A DNA stretch of 64,000 nucleotides. Source: Amycolatopsis roodepoortensis. GTDB lineage: Bacteria > Actinomycetota > Actinomycetes > Mycobacteriales > Pseudonocardiaceae. The notes under the pieces are model-generated. The model was not told where the DNA came from and did not search any database. It saw only the letters and a program-made list of their open reading frames with translations. Positions 1 to 9,306 of this stretch are shown piece after piece; the stretch's first letter is position 1; each line of letters opens with the position of its first letter. The stretch covers positions 2,914,001 to 2,978,000 of the forward strand of contig NZ_JADBEJ010000005.1 in NCBI RefSeq assembly GCF_014873915.1, given 5' to 3'. The translations under genes were made by a program, and so were the position numbers.

Positions 1-396
1 AGCGGCCAGGACACTGCCCTGCGAGACGTGCTCTGCTCTACTGTGGACCGGGAACTCACCGCACGGGCACAAGGGCTTCGTCGCTACGGCTCTTCCGCAC
101 TTGACCTCGTCTGGGTCGCCGACGGCACCCTTGACGCCTGCGTCCTGCTCGGCAACCGGACCTGGGATACCGCGGCCGGGGCAGTCATCGCCCGCGAGGC
201 GGGAGCCCTCGTCTTGGATGCCGACGCCAGCCCTCACACCACCCGTTCCCGGTGCGCGATCGCCACCACGCCGGGACTTCGCGACGAGTTGCTGCCCTTC
301 CTGCGGGTCTTGCGTGGCACCCGTTTTTGGCCCGATGACGACCGACCCGAACCCGTCATGAGTCCGACCGGCTTGCCGCAGAGCGGTGAACCGTAG
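1..396 (+). CDS. Inositol monophosphatase family protein, C-terminal part (cut by window start)
   Basis: The frame is open from the first base, so only the last 131 codons are present. The C-terminal IMPase signature is clear: GSSALDLVWVADGTLDA followed by WDTAAGAVIAREAGA, in which the WD aspartate binds the catalytic metal. Family members remove phosphate from inositol-1-phosphate, histidinol phosphate or related sugar phosphates; the substrate cannot be told from this fragment. The C-terminal tail ends shortly before the next small gene, in the same direction. Confidence 0.8.
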   Translation, partial: SGQDTALRDVLCSTVDRELTARAQGLRRYGSSALDLVWVADGTLDACVLLGNRTWDTAAGAVIAREAGALVLDADASPHTTRSRCAIATTPGLRDELLPFLRVLRGTRFWPDDDRPEPVMSPTGLPQSGEP

Positions 397-424
397 TGAG
401 GAGCCGGACACGAAGGCGGACGCG

Positions 425-703
425 ATGGTGATCCTGCCGAGTCCTCGCTGGTCGCCGGAAACCCCCGGACTGTCGTTCGATGCTGTCCACGGTAAGGCCG
501 CGCGCCGCCATGCCGACAACGGACCACTCACCGAGTACCTCCCCAGCCTTGGACAACTGCCCGCCACGGGGCCGTCCGCGCTTCCGCTGGACCTCGACGA
601 GGAACGGGCCGCCGCGCGTCGGGCCGCGCTGGAGGGACCGCGGCCCGACGACGAGCACCTGGCGCTTCTCGACCGCGTGCTGCACGCACTGCGCCGCCTG
701 TGA
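425..703 (+). CDS. Small hypothetical protein
   Basis: A 92-residue acidic protein of no recognised family. The ATG at 425 has a purine-rich AAGGCGGA upstream; a GTG at 386, overlapping the IMPase stop, is the alternative start. The C-terminal half is rich in Arg, Ala and Glu and probably helical. Its stop codon overlaps the GTG start of the next gene (GTGA at 700-703), so the two are probably translationally coupled and functionally linked. Confidence 0.5.
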   Translation: MVILPSPRWSPETPGLSFDAVHGKAARRHADNGPLTEYLPSLGQLPATGPSALPLDLDEERAAARRAALEGPRPDDEHLALLDRVLHALRRL

Positions 704-1635
704 CCAGCGCCGCCGCGACCTTGGCTGGAGTCCGTTTCATGCACCCGGCAACCGATGGCCTCACGATTCCCGACCCGATCCCGGACGCTTCGATCTTCCA
801 ACCCGCGCCGTGGGTCGCTCCGTCTTCCGAGCAGCTTCCCTTCCTCCGCCGGCGGCTTCACGAGCACTACACCACCATCGCGGCCGAGGGCGCCCAGCAA
901 GGACGAACAGGCCAGGTCGCGCGAGCCGCCGCGGTGGAGAGCGAGGATCGGGAAGTACGCCGATACGCCCGCGATGAAGCCGGCCGCCTCAAGAACGCGA
1001 GCCTGACGTGGGTCGACCACGAGGCGATCGAGATGGCCGTGACCTACTCGTCCACCCCGTCCACCGAACCCGCCAGCCCGGACCGAATGCCCAGCATGAC
1101 CGGCTTCATGCTGTTCGAGAGCTGCATCGGCGGCGCCCTCTATGACGCCGCGCGTGCGCAAGACCTGCCAGGCTCAGGATGGACACCAGCCCCCTGGCTC
1201 TACGACGTCTCCGGTTACGTCGAGGCCCCAATCGTCGCCATCAGCTGGTCACGCCTGCCACCGCCGCACGAGGACCGGGTCCAACTGTCGTTCTACACCC
1301 CAAATCGGCCGCCCCAATGGGACGGCCTGCCCCCGGACACGTTCGTCGCCCAGTGGGCAGCGACAAAGACCTGCTACAGCGCGGGCTACTTCGCCGACCA
1401 TGTCCGCACTGTCTCGGCCCGGATGAGCCCGATGCCGGTACTCGCTACCTTCACCGCGACCCTCCAGTTCGGTGAACTGCTCCCCGAACCCGACGCGAAC
1501 CACTGCGCCGGGTGGGTCCAGACCGTCTACGGCCTATGGCAATTGCTCGACCACAAAGTCAAGAAACCGCTGACCCAGACCGATGTGATCGCAGCTCCGC
1601 GATCAGTGACCCGAGGCGACGGGTCTATCCCGTGA
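700..1635 (+). pseudogene. Hypothetical gene, 5' part, split by nested mobile elements
   Basis: The first 305 or so codons read as a normal protein (start GTG 700, coupled to the preceding gene). The last few codons before the stop at 1633-1635 come from the inserted IS256 end. The direct repeat CCCGAGGCGACG at 1610-1621 recurs at 5200-5211. Joining this copy to the sequence after the IS21 element (11344) restores one frame: ...SVTRGD then VRAGIIATID. The continuation at 11344-11684 ends with HLRGPVGAPFRERV, which looks like a conserved C-terminus. The reconstructed protein is about 415 residues. No domain was recognised. Confidence 0.75.
1610..1621 (+). repeat. Target-site duplication, left copy, of IS256 copy 1
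   Basis: CCCGAGGCGACG here is identical to 5200-5211. It encodes the Thr-Arg-Gly-Asp codons of the split host gene. Using either copy restores the host frame, which supports a true duplication made when the element inserted. Confidence 0.75.
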
Positions 1636-2232
1636 TCGGTTTGCGCCGTGAGGCGCTGTGTGAATTCGAGCGGAGGTGTGAGACCACCGCCTGTGGCCTG
1701 TCGTAGCAGGTCGCTGGAGCTGAGGGCAGCCTGATCCGGGTGGTGCCGGGGAGGGTGGGAGCAGCCCTGACAAAGCCGGGACGTGGCCAGTACTGCCAGA
1801 TGGTGCGGGTCCGGCGAGCGTGACGAAGAGGAGTACGCGAGGAACCGGCGTTTTACGTCCCTCCGTTGGGACACCGGCTCGAATCTGGCGGATCTGGGCC
1901 GGGCGCGGTGCGCACCTGTCGGCGGTGCTGATGGGGAACTCCTGGGTCGGTTTACCGTTGCCGGTCGGGAGGCCACGAGGAAGGTCTGCGGCGTACTCGT
2001 GGCGATACCGCAGGGACACAGTCGGGCTCCTCCTTCGTCGAGCGAATCACAGTGAACACGGGAACCAACCGGTCGCGGTTCCCGGCGGCGGGCGTCCAGC
2101 TCGTTGTCCGGGATAGGCGCATCGACCGCTGAACGGGCCGGTTGGGGCGGAGCCGCCGTAGTAGTCCGAGTCCGGGAAAGCCGGTCACATGGCGAAGGGC
2201 GGCAGCGGATTCGAGAAGGGACGGAGGCTGCA

Positions 2233-3702
2233 ATGCCGAAAGATGCGCCGCCGAACGGCGGCGCTCTCGACCACATCCCGCAGGGGCCGCGGTCGCGGGT
2301 ATCGGAGATGCAGGCCAAACTTCACCGTTGGGCGGTGGCCGATCCGGGTCGCCGGTTCGATGACCTGTTCAATTTCGTGCACGATCCGGCGACGCTGATG
2401 ATGGCGTTTGACCGGGTCGCGGGAAACCGCGGAGCGCGTGCTCCTGGCGTCGATGGCCTGACGGTCGCCGACGTTGAGGAGCGTATCGGCGTTCCGGGGT
2501 TCCTGGACGACCTGCGGAACTCGTTGAAGGACGGTTCGTTCCGTCCGTTACCGGTGCGGGAACGCAAGATCCCCAAGCCGGGTGGGTCCGGGAAGGTCAG
2601 ACGCCTCGGGATTCCGACGGTGGCTGACCGGGTCGTGCAGGCCGCGTTGAAACTCGTGCTGGAACCGATTTTCGAGGCCGACTTCGTGCCGGTCTCTTAT
2701 GGGTTTCGGCCCAACAGGCGGGCGCAGGACGCGATCGCTGAGATCCATCACTTCGGCACCCGTGGCTATCGGTGGGTGCTCGATGCTGACATCGAGGCGT
2801 GTTTCGACCGGATCGACCACACGGCCCTGATGGACCGGGTGCGTCACCGGGTGAAAGACAAACGCGTGCTGACGTTGGTCAAGGCGTTCCTCAAAGCCGG
2901 GATACTGACTGAGCTCGGCGAGAATAGGGAGACCGTGACCGGCACTCCGCAAGGGGGCATCCTGTCTCCGCTGCTGGCCAACATCGCCCTCTCGGTGCTC
3001 GATGAGCATCTGATGGCGACATGGAAGCCGGGCGGGACGATGTCCACCGAGGGCAAGCGTGGTTACCGCCGCCGCAAGGGTTTGCCGACATGGCGGCTGG
3101 TCCGCTATGCCGACGACTTCGTCGTCCTGGTCCATGGGACCGAACACGACACGCAGGTGGTGCACGAGGACGTCGCCAAGGTGCTCGCTCCGATGGGGTT
3201 GCGGCTGTCACCGGCCAAAACCCAGATCGTGCATCTGGCAGACGGGTTCAACTTCTTGGGCTTCCGCATCCAGTGGCGCCGCAAGAGGGGAACGGACAAG
3301 TGGCACGTCTATACCTTCATTGCCGACCGGCCCATCCGGTCTGTGAAGGACAAGATCCGTGCCCTGACCCACAGGCAGTCGCAACAAGACCTGGGATCCT
3401 TGCTGATCAGGCTCAACCAGATCATGCGTGGCTGGGCCAACTACTTCAAGCACGCCGTGGCCAAAGACCGGTTCGCCGCGCTCGCCAACTTCGTGTGGTG
3501 GCGGCTGATCCGGATGCTCAAGGCCCGGCATCGTTGGAGCTGGAAGGACGTCCGACGCCGCTTCACCATCCCCAACGGGCGATGGCTACCCATCACGGCG
3601 ACGGACGGGACCGTGTTGTTCAACATGGCCAAGGTAACGGTCACCCGCTACCGATGGCGCGGCAACAGAATCCCCAACCGATGGACCCCAGCACCAACCT
3701 GA
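2233..3702 (+). CDS. ltrA: Group II intron-encoded reverse transcriptase/maturase
   Basis: A 489-residue intron-encoded protein for splicing and target-primed reverse transcription. The RT palm is intact: LDADIEACFDRIDH (first catalytic Asp), TPQGGILSPLLANI and RYADDFVVL with the YADD active site. The C-terminal region has the maturase (X) signature, including the GWANYFKH segment. There is no HNH endonuclease domain, so mobility would use a nicked or replicating target. The start is ATG 2233, with GGACGGAGG upstream; the frame is open further upstream, but that sequence belongs to the intron RNA. Confidence 0.92.
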   Translation: MPKDAPPNGGALDHIPQGPRSRVSEMQAKLHRWAVADPGRRFDDLFNFVHDPATLMMAFDRVAGNRGARAPGVDGLTVADVEERIGVPGFLDDLRNSLKDGSFRPLPVRERKIPKPGGSGKVRRLGIPTVADRVVQAALKLVLEPIFEADFVPVSYGFRPNRRAQDAIAEIHHFGTRGYRWVLDADIEACFDRIDHTALMDRVRHRVKDKRVLTLVKAFLKAGILTELGENRETVTGTPQGGILSPLLANIALSVLDEHLMATWKPGGTMSTEGKRGYRRRKGLPTWRLVRYADDFVVLVHGTEHDTQVVHEDVAKVLAPMGLRLSPAKTQIVHLADGFNFLGFRIQWRRKRGTDKWHVYTFIADRPIRSVKDKIRALTHRQSQQDLGSLLIRLNQIMRGWANYFKHAVAKDRFAALANFVWWRLIRMLKARHRWSWKDVRRRFTIPNGRWLPITATDGTVLFNMAKVTVTRYRWRGNRIPNRWTPAPT

Positions 3703-3720
3703 TACGGCAGAAACCGTGGA

Positions 3721-3754
3721 GAGCCCGTTGCGTCGAGAGACGCACGGCGGGTTC
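3721..3754 (+). ncRNA. Group II intron domain V (catalytic hairpin)
   Basis: A 34-nt hairpin: GAGCCCG, TTGCGTC, a GAGA tetraloop, GACGCAC and GGCGGGTTC. It carries the AGC catalytic triad near its 5' end, a 2-nt bulge and a GNRA loop, which is the textbook domain V layout. Sequence from 3755 to about 3812 can form domain VI (GGTCC/GGACC and CGGGA/TCCCG stems). Confidence 0.85.
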
Positions 3755-3834
3755 GGCGAGAGGTCCGGAGAAACGGACCGGGAGCAATCCCGGCACCGCG
3801 CTCCGGGCCTACTCAGCGTTTCCGGCGTTGTTGA

Positions 3835-5132
3835 TCAGTAGGTTTCGGCTCCCGGCCAGCGGTCACCGAACGTGATGGCGAACGCGTTGATCACGGGTTT
3901 CCAGCGCATCGTCCATCGGGCGCGGCCTGACCCGGTCGGGTCCAGGCTGCGGGTCACAAGATACAGGCACTTCATCGCGGCCTGCTCGGTCGGGAAATGC
4001 CCGCGTGCGCGGATCGCCCGCCGGTAGCGGGCGTTCAGTGATTCGATCGCGTTCGTGGAGCAGATCATCGCCCTGATCTCGACGTCGTAGTCGAGAAACG
4101 GCGTGAACTCGTTCCAGGCGTTGCGCCATAGACGTATCACCGCTGCGTGCTTCGCGCCCCATTTCTCTTCGAATTCGTCGAGAGCGGCCAGCGCGGCGTC
4201 CGGGCTCGGTGCTGTGTAGATGGGTTTGATGTCGCGTTTGACCGCGTCCCAGTCCCGGCGGGACACGAGCCGGAAGGTGTTGCGGATGAGGTGGACGATG
4301 CAGGTTTGCACAATGGTTTGCGGCCATACATTGGTCACCACATCCGGTAGGCCTTTGAGTCCGTCGCAGACGAGGAAGAACACGTCCCGCACGCCGCGGT
4401 TCTTCAGGTCGATCAGGACACTCATCCAGAACTTCGCGCCCTCGCCACCAGTGCCATCCACAGGCCCAGGACGTCCTTGCGGCCGTCCACGGTGACCCCG
4501 ATGGCGGCATAGACGGGCCGGTTGGCAACCTGACCGTCGCGAACCTTGACATGGATCGCGTCGATGAACACGGCGACGTACACCGCATCCAGCGGGCGGG
4601 TAGCCCAGTCGTTCATGTCGCCGACGACCTTGTCGGTGATCCGCGAGATCGTTTCCTTGCTGACCGAGGATCCATAGATCTCGGCGAAATGCGCCGAGAT
4701 ATCCCCGGTCGTCAATCCCTTCGCATACAACGACAATACGATCTCGTCCACTTCGGTGAGCCGACGCTGCCGCTTCTTCACGATCTGCGGCTCGAACGTG
4801 CTCTCCCGATCCCGCGGTACATTGACTTCGACCTCGCCCGCGGCGTCTGAGATCACCGTTTTCGCCCGGGTGCCGTTGCGCACGTTCGCTGACTCGCGAT
4901 CCGGGTCGGCCTGGTTCTTCTCGTGCCCGAGATGCTCGGTCATTTCCTCGTTGAGTGCGGTTTCCAGCACGTTCTTGGTGAACAGCTTCAGCAACCCGTC
5001 CGGCCCGGTCAGCGCCAGCCCGCGGGCTTTCGCTTCGGCCACCATCGCCGCCGCGGCGGCCTGCTCCGGCGACAGCTCCCGCGCCGGCTTGGGCTCACGC
5101 TTGCGTGGACTCACAACCTCAGATGTCATCAC
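3835..5132 (-). pseudogene. IS256-family transposase, frameshifted
   Basis: This is a mutator-type (IS256/DDE) transposase closely similar to the intact 433-residue copy at 29312-30613. The N-terminal part reads from 5132 to 4422 and the C-terminal part from 4461 to 3835, in different frames. At about 4450 this copy has 20 nt where the intact copy has 21 (between the GLW codons and GEGAKF), so one base is missing. The C-terminal part keeps STNAIESLNARYRRAIRARG, the end of the catalytic domain. Programmed frameshifting is unlikely because the sister copy is continuous. Confidence 0.88.
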
Positions 5133-5199
5133 TCACAGTGCCCATCCCGCCGGACCTCAGTCCGGCGTGTCGGGCCGGAAACACCGATCTTGGAACAGT

Positions 5200-5211
5200 C
5201 CCGAGGCGACG
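5200..5211 (+). repeat. Target-site duplication, right copy, of IS256 copy 1
   Basis: CCCGAGGCGACG, identical to 1610-1621. The following TCC leads into the IS21 element at 5215, so the second insertion happened within 4 bp of this repeat. Confidence 0.75.
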
Positions 5212-5275
5212 TCCTGTCAACGCTCTCTCAAAACTGACCCCCGGTGGGTTCGGGAAAATTGACCCCTTGGGTTGG

Positions 5276-5396
5276 TCAGTTTTGGTTGGTGCGGTTGTCT
5301 TTGGCGAGGAGTTCGCGGCGTTGGCGGGTGCGGTAGGAGTCGCCGGTGAGGGTGAGGACTTCGGCGTGGTGGACGAGGCGGTCGATCATGGCGGCG
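5276..5396 (-). pseudogene. istB: istB 3' fragment
   Basis: It encodes the last 39 or so residues of IstB (AAMIDRLVHHAEVLTLTGDSY..., ending at the TGA at 5278-5276). This is the normal IstB C-terminus. It is separated from the rest of the gene (9307-10014) by the Tn554-like insertion and has no start of its own. Confidence 0.85.
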
Positions 5397-5466
5397 CTTA
5401 TCTCGACTTCGATTTCCGAATCTTGCCGTTGACCTGGTATTTCGTGTCGTGGACAGGTGTCTTTGA

Positions 5467-5862
5467 CTAGTGATCATCGGTGTTGAGGCGGGCTGTGCGG
5501 AGTTGGCCGTGGGCGTGGGCGAGCGCGTCGCGGAGTTGCTGGTTCTCGGTGCGAAGCTGGTTGATTCGCTCGTGCGCCAGGGCCAGACGTTGACGTAGCG
5601 AGTCGTCGGTGGCCTGGGTGACGGTGTTGCGGACGAAGTCGGCGCTGGAGCGGTGCTGCTGGAGCTGCTGGATCCGGTCGAGCAGTGCGGGTTGGGTGTA
5701 GATCCACGACCGCGAGACGCCGGCCTGGTTGGCGAGCCGTGCGACGGTCACGTGTTCTCCGGCGTCGGTCAGCTCGGTAAGCGTCTGCTGGGCGCGTCGC
5801 AGAGTTTGATCGTGGCGCTGGCGGGCGTGCTCGGCGAGATGGTGCGTATGGTCAGCAGGCAT
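5467..5862 (-). CDS. tnpC: TnpC-like accessory protein of the Tn554-like element
   Basis: A 131-residue protein. The N-terminal half contains a helix-turn-helix-like segment (VTVARLANQAGVSRSWIYTQ), and the C-terminal half is a charged coiled coil (LAHERINQLRTENQQLRDAL). This is the architecture of TnpC/DUF6262 proteins, which assist the two recombinases and influence orientation and efficiency of Tn554 transposition. ATG 5862 overlaps the end of tnpB by 11 nt, so the three genes form one translationally coupled operon. Confidence 0.75.
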   Translation of the reverse strand: MPADHTHHLAEHARQRHDQTLRRAQQTLTELTDAGEHVTVARLANQAGVSRSWIYTQPALLDRIQQLQQHRSSADFVRNTVTQATDDSLRQRLALAHERINQLRTENQQLRDALAHAHGQLRTARLNTDDH

Positions 5863-8104
5863 CGGAACCGTCCTTTCCGTTGCAGGCGCAGGACTTTCCG
5901 CCGCCGCTGCAGCCGCCCGATGTAGTCAGGCTGTCGATGATGGTCAGCAGGTTCTTCTCGACGGTCCGGTTCATCTCGGCCAGACGCTGATGGCCGTTGG
6001 TGTCGGCTTGGCTGATCAGAGCCTGGGTCTGCTCAAGCTGACGACGATGCTGGGGCAGGAACTCAGGCGTCGTGACGAAGACCGGACAGGTCAAACAGGC
6101 GTTGGCGAACTCGCACTTCTGCTGCAGCGGCAAGGCGCAGTAACCGTTGGGTAGCGCCATCTTCGCCCTGGCGAGGTTGTTCTTCATCCAGACCGCGTCG
6201 GCCAGCGGACCGGTGTCGGTGGCCAGCCGCTCACCGGCGATGTTGACCTTGCGGGCGCGTTCCCACTGCTCCCGGATGGTCTTGTCCGACAGCCGCGCGT
6301 AATGGGAGGTCATCGCGTGCGAGTCGTGGTCGAGCAGTCGGCGGACGGTCTCCTGCGGGACCTCGTTGTTGATCAGACGGGTGCCGAAGGTGTGGCGCCA
6401 CTGGTGCGGCGTCACATGGACCTCACGGCCGAGCTCGTCGCGGACATCGCAGACACGCAACCACTCCCGCAGTTCTCCCCGGAAGGTTCCGGTGCTGAAT
6501 GCCACCTTGCCCTCGGGGTTGCGAGTTGGCCGCGGCAGCAGGAACGCCGGGTCTTCGAACTCGTCGAGAACGGCCTTCTGCTGGTTGGTGATGGCCTCGG
6601 CCAGATCGGTGTCGATGGGGACGAACGCATCGCGGCGCATCTTGTGGTTGGTGTAGCGCAGATAGGGCGCGCCCTGACCGTCGCGGACAACGCAGTCCAG
6701 CCGCAGGCGAGCTCCGTCACCGACGCGCAGCCCGGTGCTCATCAGGATCCGCGCCAGCAGACGACCACGGGAGTCGGCGAAGCGGACGAGGTTGTCGAGG
6801 TGCTCAAGCTGGACCATCACCGCTTCCGACAACGCCCGTGGTGGCCCCTTGACCAGGCGCGGGTAGTCCTCGGGGAACAGGTCGACCTGAGCAGACAGGC
6901 GAGATTCCCAGCCGTGCTGACGGGCCGAGCGCAGTAGACCGGCGAGGCTGCTGAGCTGACCGGTCCGGCTCTTCGGGTTGGGAAACCGTTCGACCAGGTG
7001 CGCCAGATGGACCTCGACCAGCTCCCGGGTCAACGCCTCGGGCCCACGCTGCAGAGCCGGAAACGACTGCGCGAACAGGGTGATCGCGCGGATGTCAGCG
7101 CCGACGGTCGCGACCGCGATCCCGGTCGAGAGCCGCCAGCGGGCCCACCGTTTGGTCAACTGCCGCAGCCAGATCGGCTCGATCCCGGTGAACCGGAACC
7201 GGGTGTCGCGTCCGGGGAACCCGAGCCTGCGCAGCAGCCAGACATCGCGCGGGAACTCCGCGTCCCAGCCCACACCCTCGACAAGGTCACGCAGATAGCC
7301 GATCGCGTCCAGCAGGAACCGGCGCTCGATATGGCCGCGCTCGCTGGAGAACCCGAGATAGGTGATCCAGGAATCGGGGCTGCGGTCCAGCAGCGAGGTG
7401 ACGCCGCCGCCCGGCAGGGCTCGCAGCAGTCGCCGGATCGAGTGCGGCCTGGTGATCGTGCGGCGCTCGTCGACGCGGCATTGGATCGCGTAGGCGATCT
7501 CCAGCCGCATCGGCATCGGCAACCGGCGCAGATCGAACCGGTCCCGCCCGAACGTCGCGCAACCGAGCAGCCAGGACTCGATCGGCGGCCGGTGGGCGCG
7601 GATCCACCGATTCCGGTGATGGACACACAATCCCGCGTCGCCCTCGGCCTCCAGACCGCAGCCGGGGAATCGGCAGTCGGCCCCGGCCGGCAGCGGCCGG
7701 CCGCCGCCATCGGCGATCCACCGCGTCAGATCGACGCGGCCCTGCTGGTGCCAGCGATGCGCGTGGGAGTGGCAGAGGCCGTGCTCGCGGCGGCTGCGAC
7801 GACATGTCGTGATCGCGCATTTCGGTGGTTGCTGTAGCCAGCGCCGGTTCGCCGGCGCCGCCTTGGCCCAGGCCTCAAGGTCGTCGGGACGGCCCTCGTC
7901 GATCCAGCGCTGATGATGCGCCGAGCACTTACCGAAGATCACCACGAGCCGCTCGCAGACCGGCACCAGGCACCGGGGTCCGCCAATCACCGGGTCATCG
8001 GGGTCGACCACGATCACCGGCTGCGCGAACTGCGGCCGCAGCCGGGCCGCCAGGTCGGTGCCGGAGTCGTTGTCGCTGTTCGGAATCGGGTGCAGCTGCC
8101 TCAT
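5852..8104 (-). CDS. tnpB: TnpB-like tyrosine recombinase
   Basis: A 750-residue protein starting at ATG 8104, which overlaps the tnpA stop (ATGA). The N-terminal third has three C-x4-C...C-x2-H clusters (for example CAITTCRRSRREHGLCHSH), probable zinc-binding repeats. The catalytic domain follows with STGLRVGDGARL (Arg), HQWRHTFGTRL (His-x2-Arg-His) and SHYARL (Tyr). The C-terminus is cysteine-rich (CEFANACLTC and a terminal CACNGKDGSDAC). It acts with TnpA in site-specific integration and excision. Confidence 0.85.
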   Translation of the reverse strand: MRQLHPIPNSDNDSGTDLAARLRPQFAQPVIVVDPDDPVIGGPRCLVPVCERLVVIFGKCSAHHQRWIDEGRPDDLEAWAKAAPANRRWLQQPPKCAITTCRRSRREHGLCHSHAHRWHQQGRVDLTRWIADGGGRPLPAGADCRFPGCGLEAEGDAGLCVHHRNRWIRAHRPPIESWLLGCATFGRDRFDLRRLPMPMRLEIAYAIQCRVDERRTITRPHSIRRLLRALPGGGVTSLLDRSPDSWITYLGFSSERGHIERRFLLDAIGYLRDLVEGVGWDAEFPRDVWLLRRLGFPGRDTRFRFTGIEPIWLRQLTKRWARWRLSTGIAVATVGADIRAITLFAQSFPALQRGPEALTRELVEVHLAHLVERFPNPKSRTGQLSSLAGLLRSARQHGWESRLSAQVDLFPEDYPRLVKGPPRALSEAVMVQLEHLDNLVRFADSRGRLLARILMSTGLRVGDGARLRLDCVVRDGQGAPYLRYTNHKMRRDAFVPIDTDLAEAITNQQKAVLDEFEDPAFLLPRPTRNPEGKVAFSTGTFRGELREWLRVCDVRDELGREVHVTPHQWRHTFGTRLINNEVPQETVRRLLDHDSHAMTSHYARLSDKTIREQWERARKVNIAGERLATDTGPLADAVWMKNNLARAKMALPNGYCALPLQQKCEFANACLTCPVFVTTPEFLPQHRRQLEQTQALISQADTNGHQRLAEMNRTVEKNLLTIIDSLTTSGGCSGGGKSCACNGKDGSDAC

Positions 8105-9219
8105 GCGGTCGGCCCCGTCGCCGCTGGCTCGTCGAGGAACCCGGCCGCGGCCAGGGCGCGACGAGCGTCCTCGACGCCCAGATGGGAGTAGGTGTCGACG
8201 GTGGTGCTGATGCTGGCGTGACCGAGCAAATGCTGCACGATCTCGGCGGCGACCCCGCGACGCAGCAACCCGGTGGCGTAGCTGTGGCGGAACAGGTGGG
8301 GCGAGAACGTGATCGCGGTGCGGTCCCGCAACCGGCGCACCAGGCGGTCGACAGTGGCGTAGCTCATCGGCTCGCCGACCGGTTTTCCCCAGAGGTTGAC
8401 GAACACGTAGTCGCAGTCCAACAGCCCATACTCCTCGTGCAGGTAGTCGCTGTAGAGGCGGAACAGGTCGGCGTCGGCGGGAACTTCCCGTGACCACGTC
8501 TTTGCCCGCGCTCGGTTCACGTTCGTCCGGGGCCGGACCGCGACCAACCGGCGGCGGGCGTCGAGATCCTCGTGCCGCAACCCGAGTGCCTCACCGATCC
8601 GCAATCCCGTGCCCTTCAGCAGGCTCAGCAGGAACCTGTCCCGCAACCGGTCGCAGGAGTCGATCAGCGTCGTCATCTCCGCCTGACTCAGCTCCCGTGG
8701 CGGCCGCCGCTCTGCCCGCAGCGAGATCGCCCGGTGCCGCTCCGGCCGTGCGCCCAGGTGCGCCAGGAACGGCTGCCACGACCCGCCGCGGCGGCCCGGC
8801 CGCCACCGCGTCAGCAACTCGCCGAGCGCGACACCGTGCCGCTGATGGAACTCGTAGAACGACGCCAACGCCGACAACTTCCGATTCACCGTCGCCGCGG
8901 CGAGATTCGCCTCCACCCAGGGCAGCATCGCCACCCGTCCATCGCGGGCCTCGACCGGCAACCGCAGCCACGTCACGAACCGGCCCAGATCCTCCAGCAC
9001 AACTCGATCCCACTGCAGGCCACGGCAGTGCAGGAAGTCGAAGTAGTCCCGCAGATCGTGGGCATAGGCGCGGACGGTGTTCGGGGAGCGATCGATCGCG
9101 GTCAGATGCGCCAGGAACCGGTCCGCCGGAACCAGTACCAGGCCGTCGGCCAGAACGGTCGCCGACTCCGTGCCCGAAGGCATCACGACCCGCTGCACCC
9201 TCAACGCTGATCCCGTCAT
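8101..9219 (-). CDS. tnpA: TnpA-like tyrosine recombinase
   Basis: A phage-integrase-family recombinase. An N-terminal SAM-like core-binding domain (SPNTVRAYAHDLRDYFDFL) precedes a catalytic domain with GTGLRIGEALGL (Arg), HLFRHSYATGLL (His-x2-Arg-His), LLGHASISTT and VDTYSHL (Tyr). All active-site residues are present. ATG 9219 gives 372 residues, close to the size of Tn554 TnpA. The frame is open to a TTG at 9297, so a longer form is possible. First gene of the tnpABC operon. Confidence 0.88.
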   Translation of the reverse strand: MTGSALRVQRVVMPSGTESATVLADGLVLVPADRFLAHLTAIDRSPNTVRAYAHDLRDYFDFLHCRGLQWDRVVLEDLGRFVTWLRLPVEARDGRVAMLPWVEANLAAATVNRKLSALASFYEFHQRHGVALGELLTRWRPGRRGGSWQPFLAHLGARPERHRAISLRAERRPPRELSQAEMTTLIDSCDRLRDRFLLSLLKGTGLRIGEALGLRHEDLDARRRLVAVRPRTNVNRARAKTWSREVPADADLFRLYSDYLHEEYGLLDCDYVFVNLWGKPVGEPMSYATVDRLVRRLRDRTAITFSPHLFRHSYATGLLRRGVAAEIVQHLLGHASISTTVDTYSHLGVEDARRALAAAGFLDEPAATGPTA

Positions 9220-9306
9220 AGACACGGCAAGGTAATCCGTCCACAACGAACGCCAGGGAGGCGCACCAACCCCATCGTGTACATCGTGGACGCTCAACCC
9301 GAGCGG

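Larger units (their letters stand above)
1641..3817 (+). mobile_element. Group II intron with reverse transcriptase, inserted in an IS256 terminal repeat
   Basis: It contains a complete maturase/RT gene followed by a canonical domain V hairpin at 3721-3754. The 5' border is inferred because removing 1641-3817 rebuilds a terminal repeat (GATCGGT + GTTTCCGGC) identical to the element's other end. The 5' start TTGCG differs by one base from the group II consensus GUGYG. The 3' border lies between CTAC (3812) and 3817 and is less certain. Total length about 2.2 kb. About 590 nt precede the RT start and would form domains I-IV. A GCGCC-GTGA-GGCGC hairpin lies at the very start. Confidence 0.75.
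1623..5200. mobile_element. IS256-family insertion sequence, copy 1, itself carrying a group II intron
   Basis: The right end, read on the minus strand from 5200, is GACTGTTCCAAGATCGGT followed by GTTTCCGGC. The left end reads GTCTATCCCGTGATCGGT (1623-1640), is interrupted by the intron, and resumes GTTTCCGGC at 3818. The element is flanked by CCCGAGGCGACG at 1610-1621 and 5200-5211, a direct repeat of 11-12 bp. The transposase on the minus strand is frameshifted, so this copy is not autonomous. A second, intact copy lies at 29277-30681. Confidence 0.8.

Noticed and set aside
1636..2232. Possible small protein genes upstream of the reverse transcriptase
   Set aside because: The region is the structured 5' part of the group II intron; the open frames have no ribosome sites.
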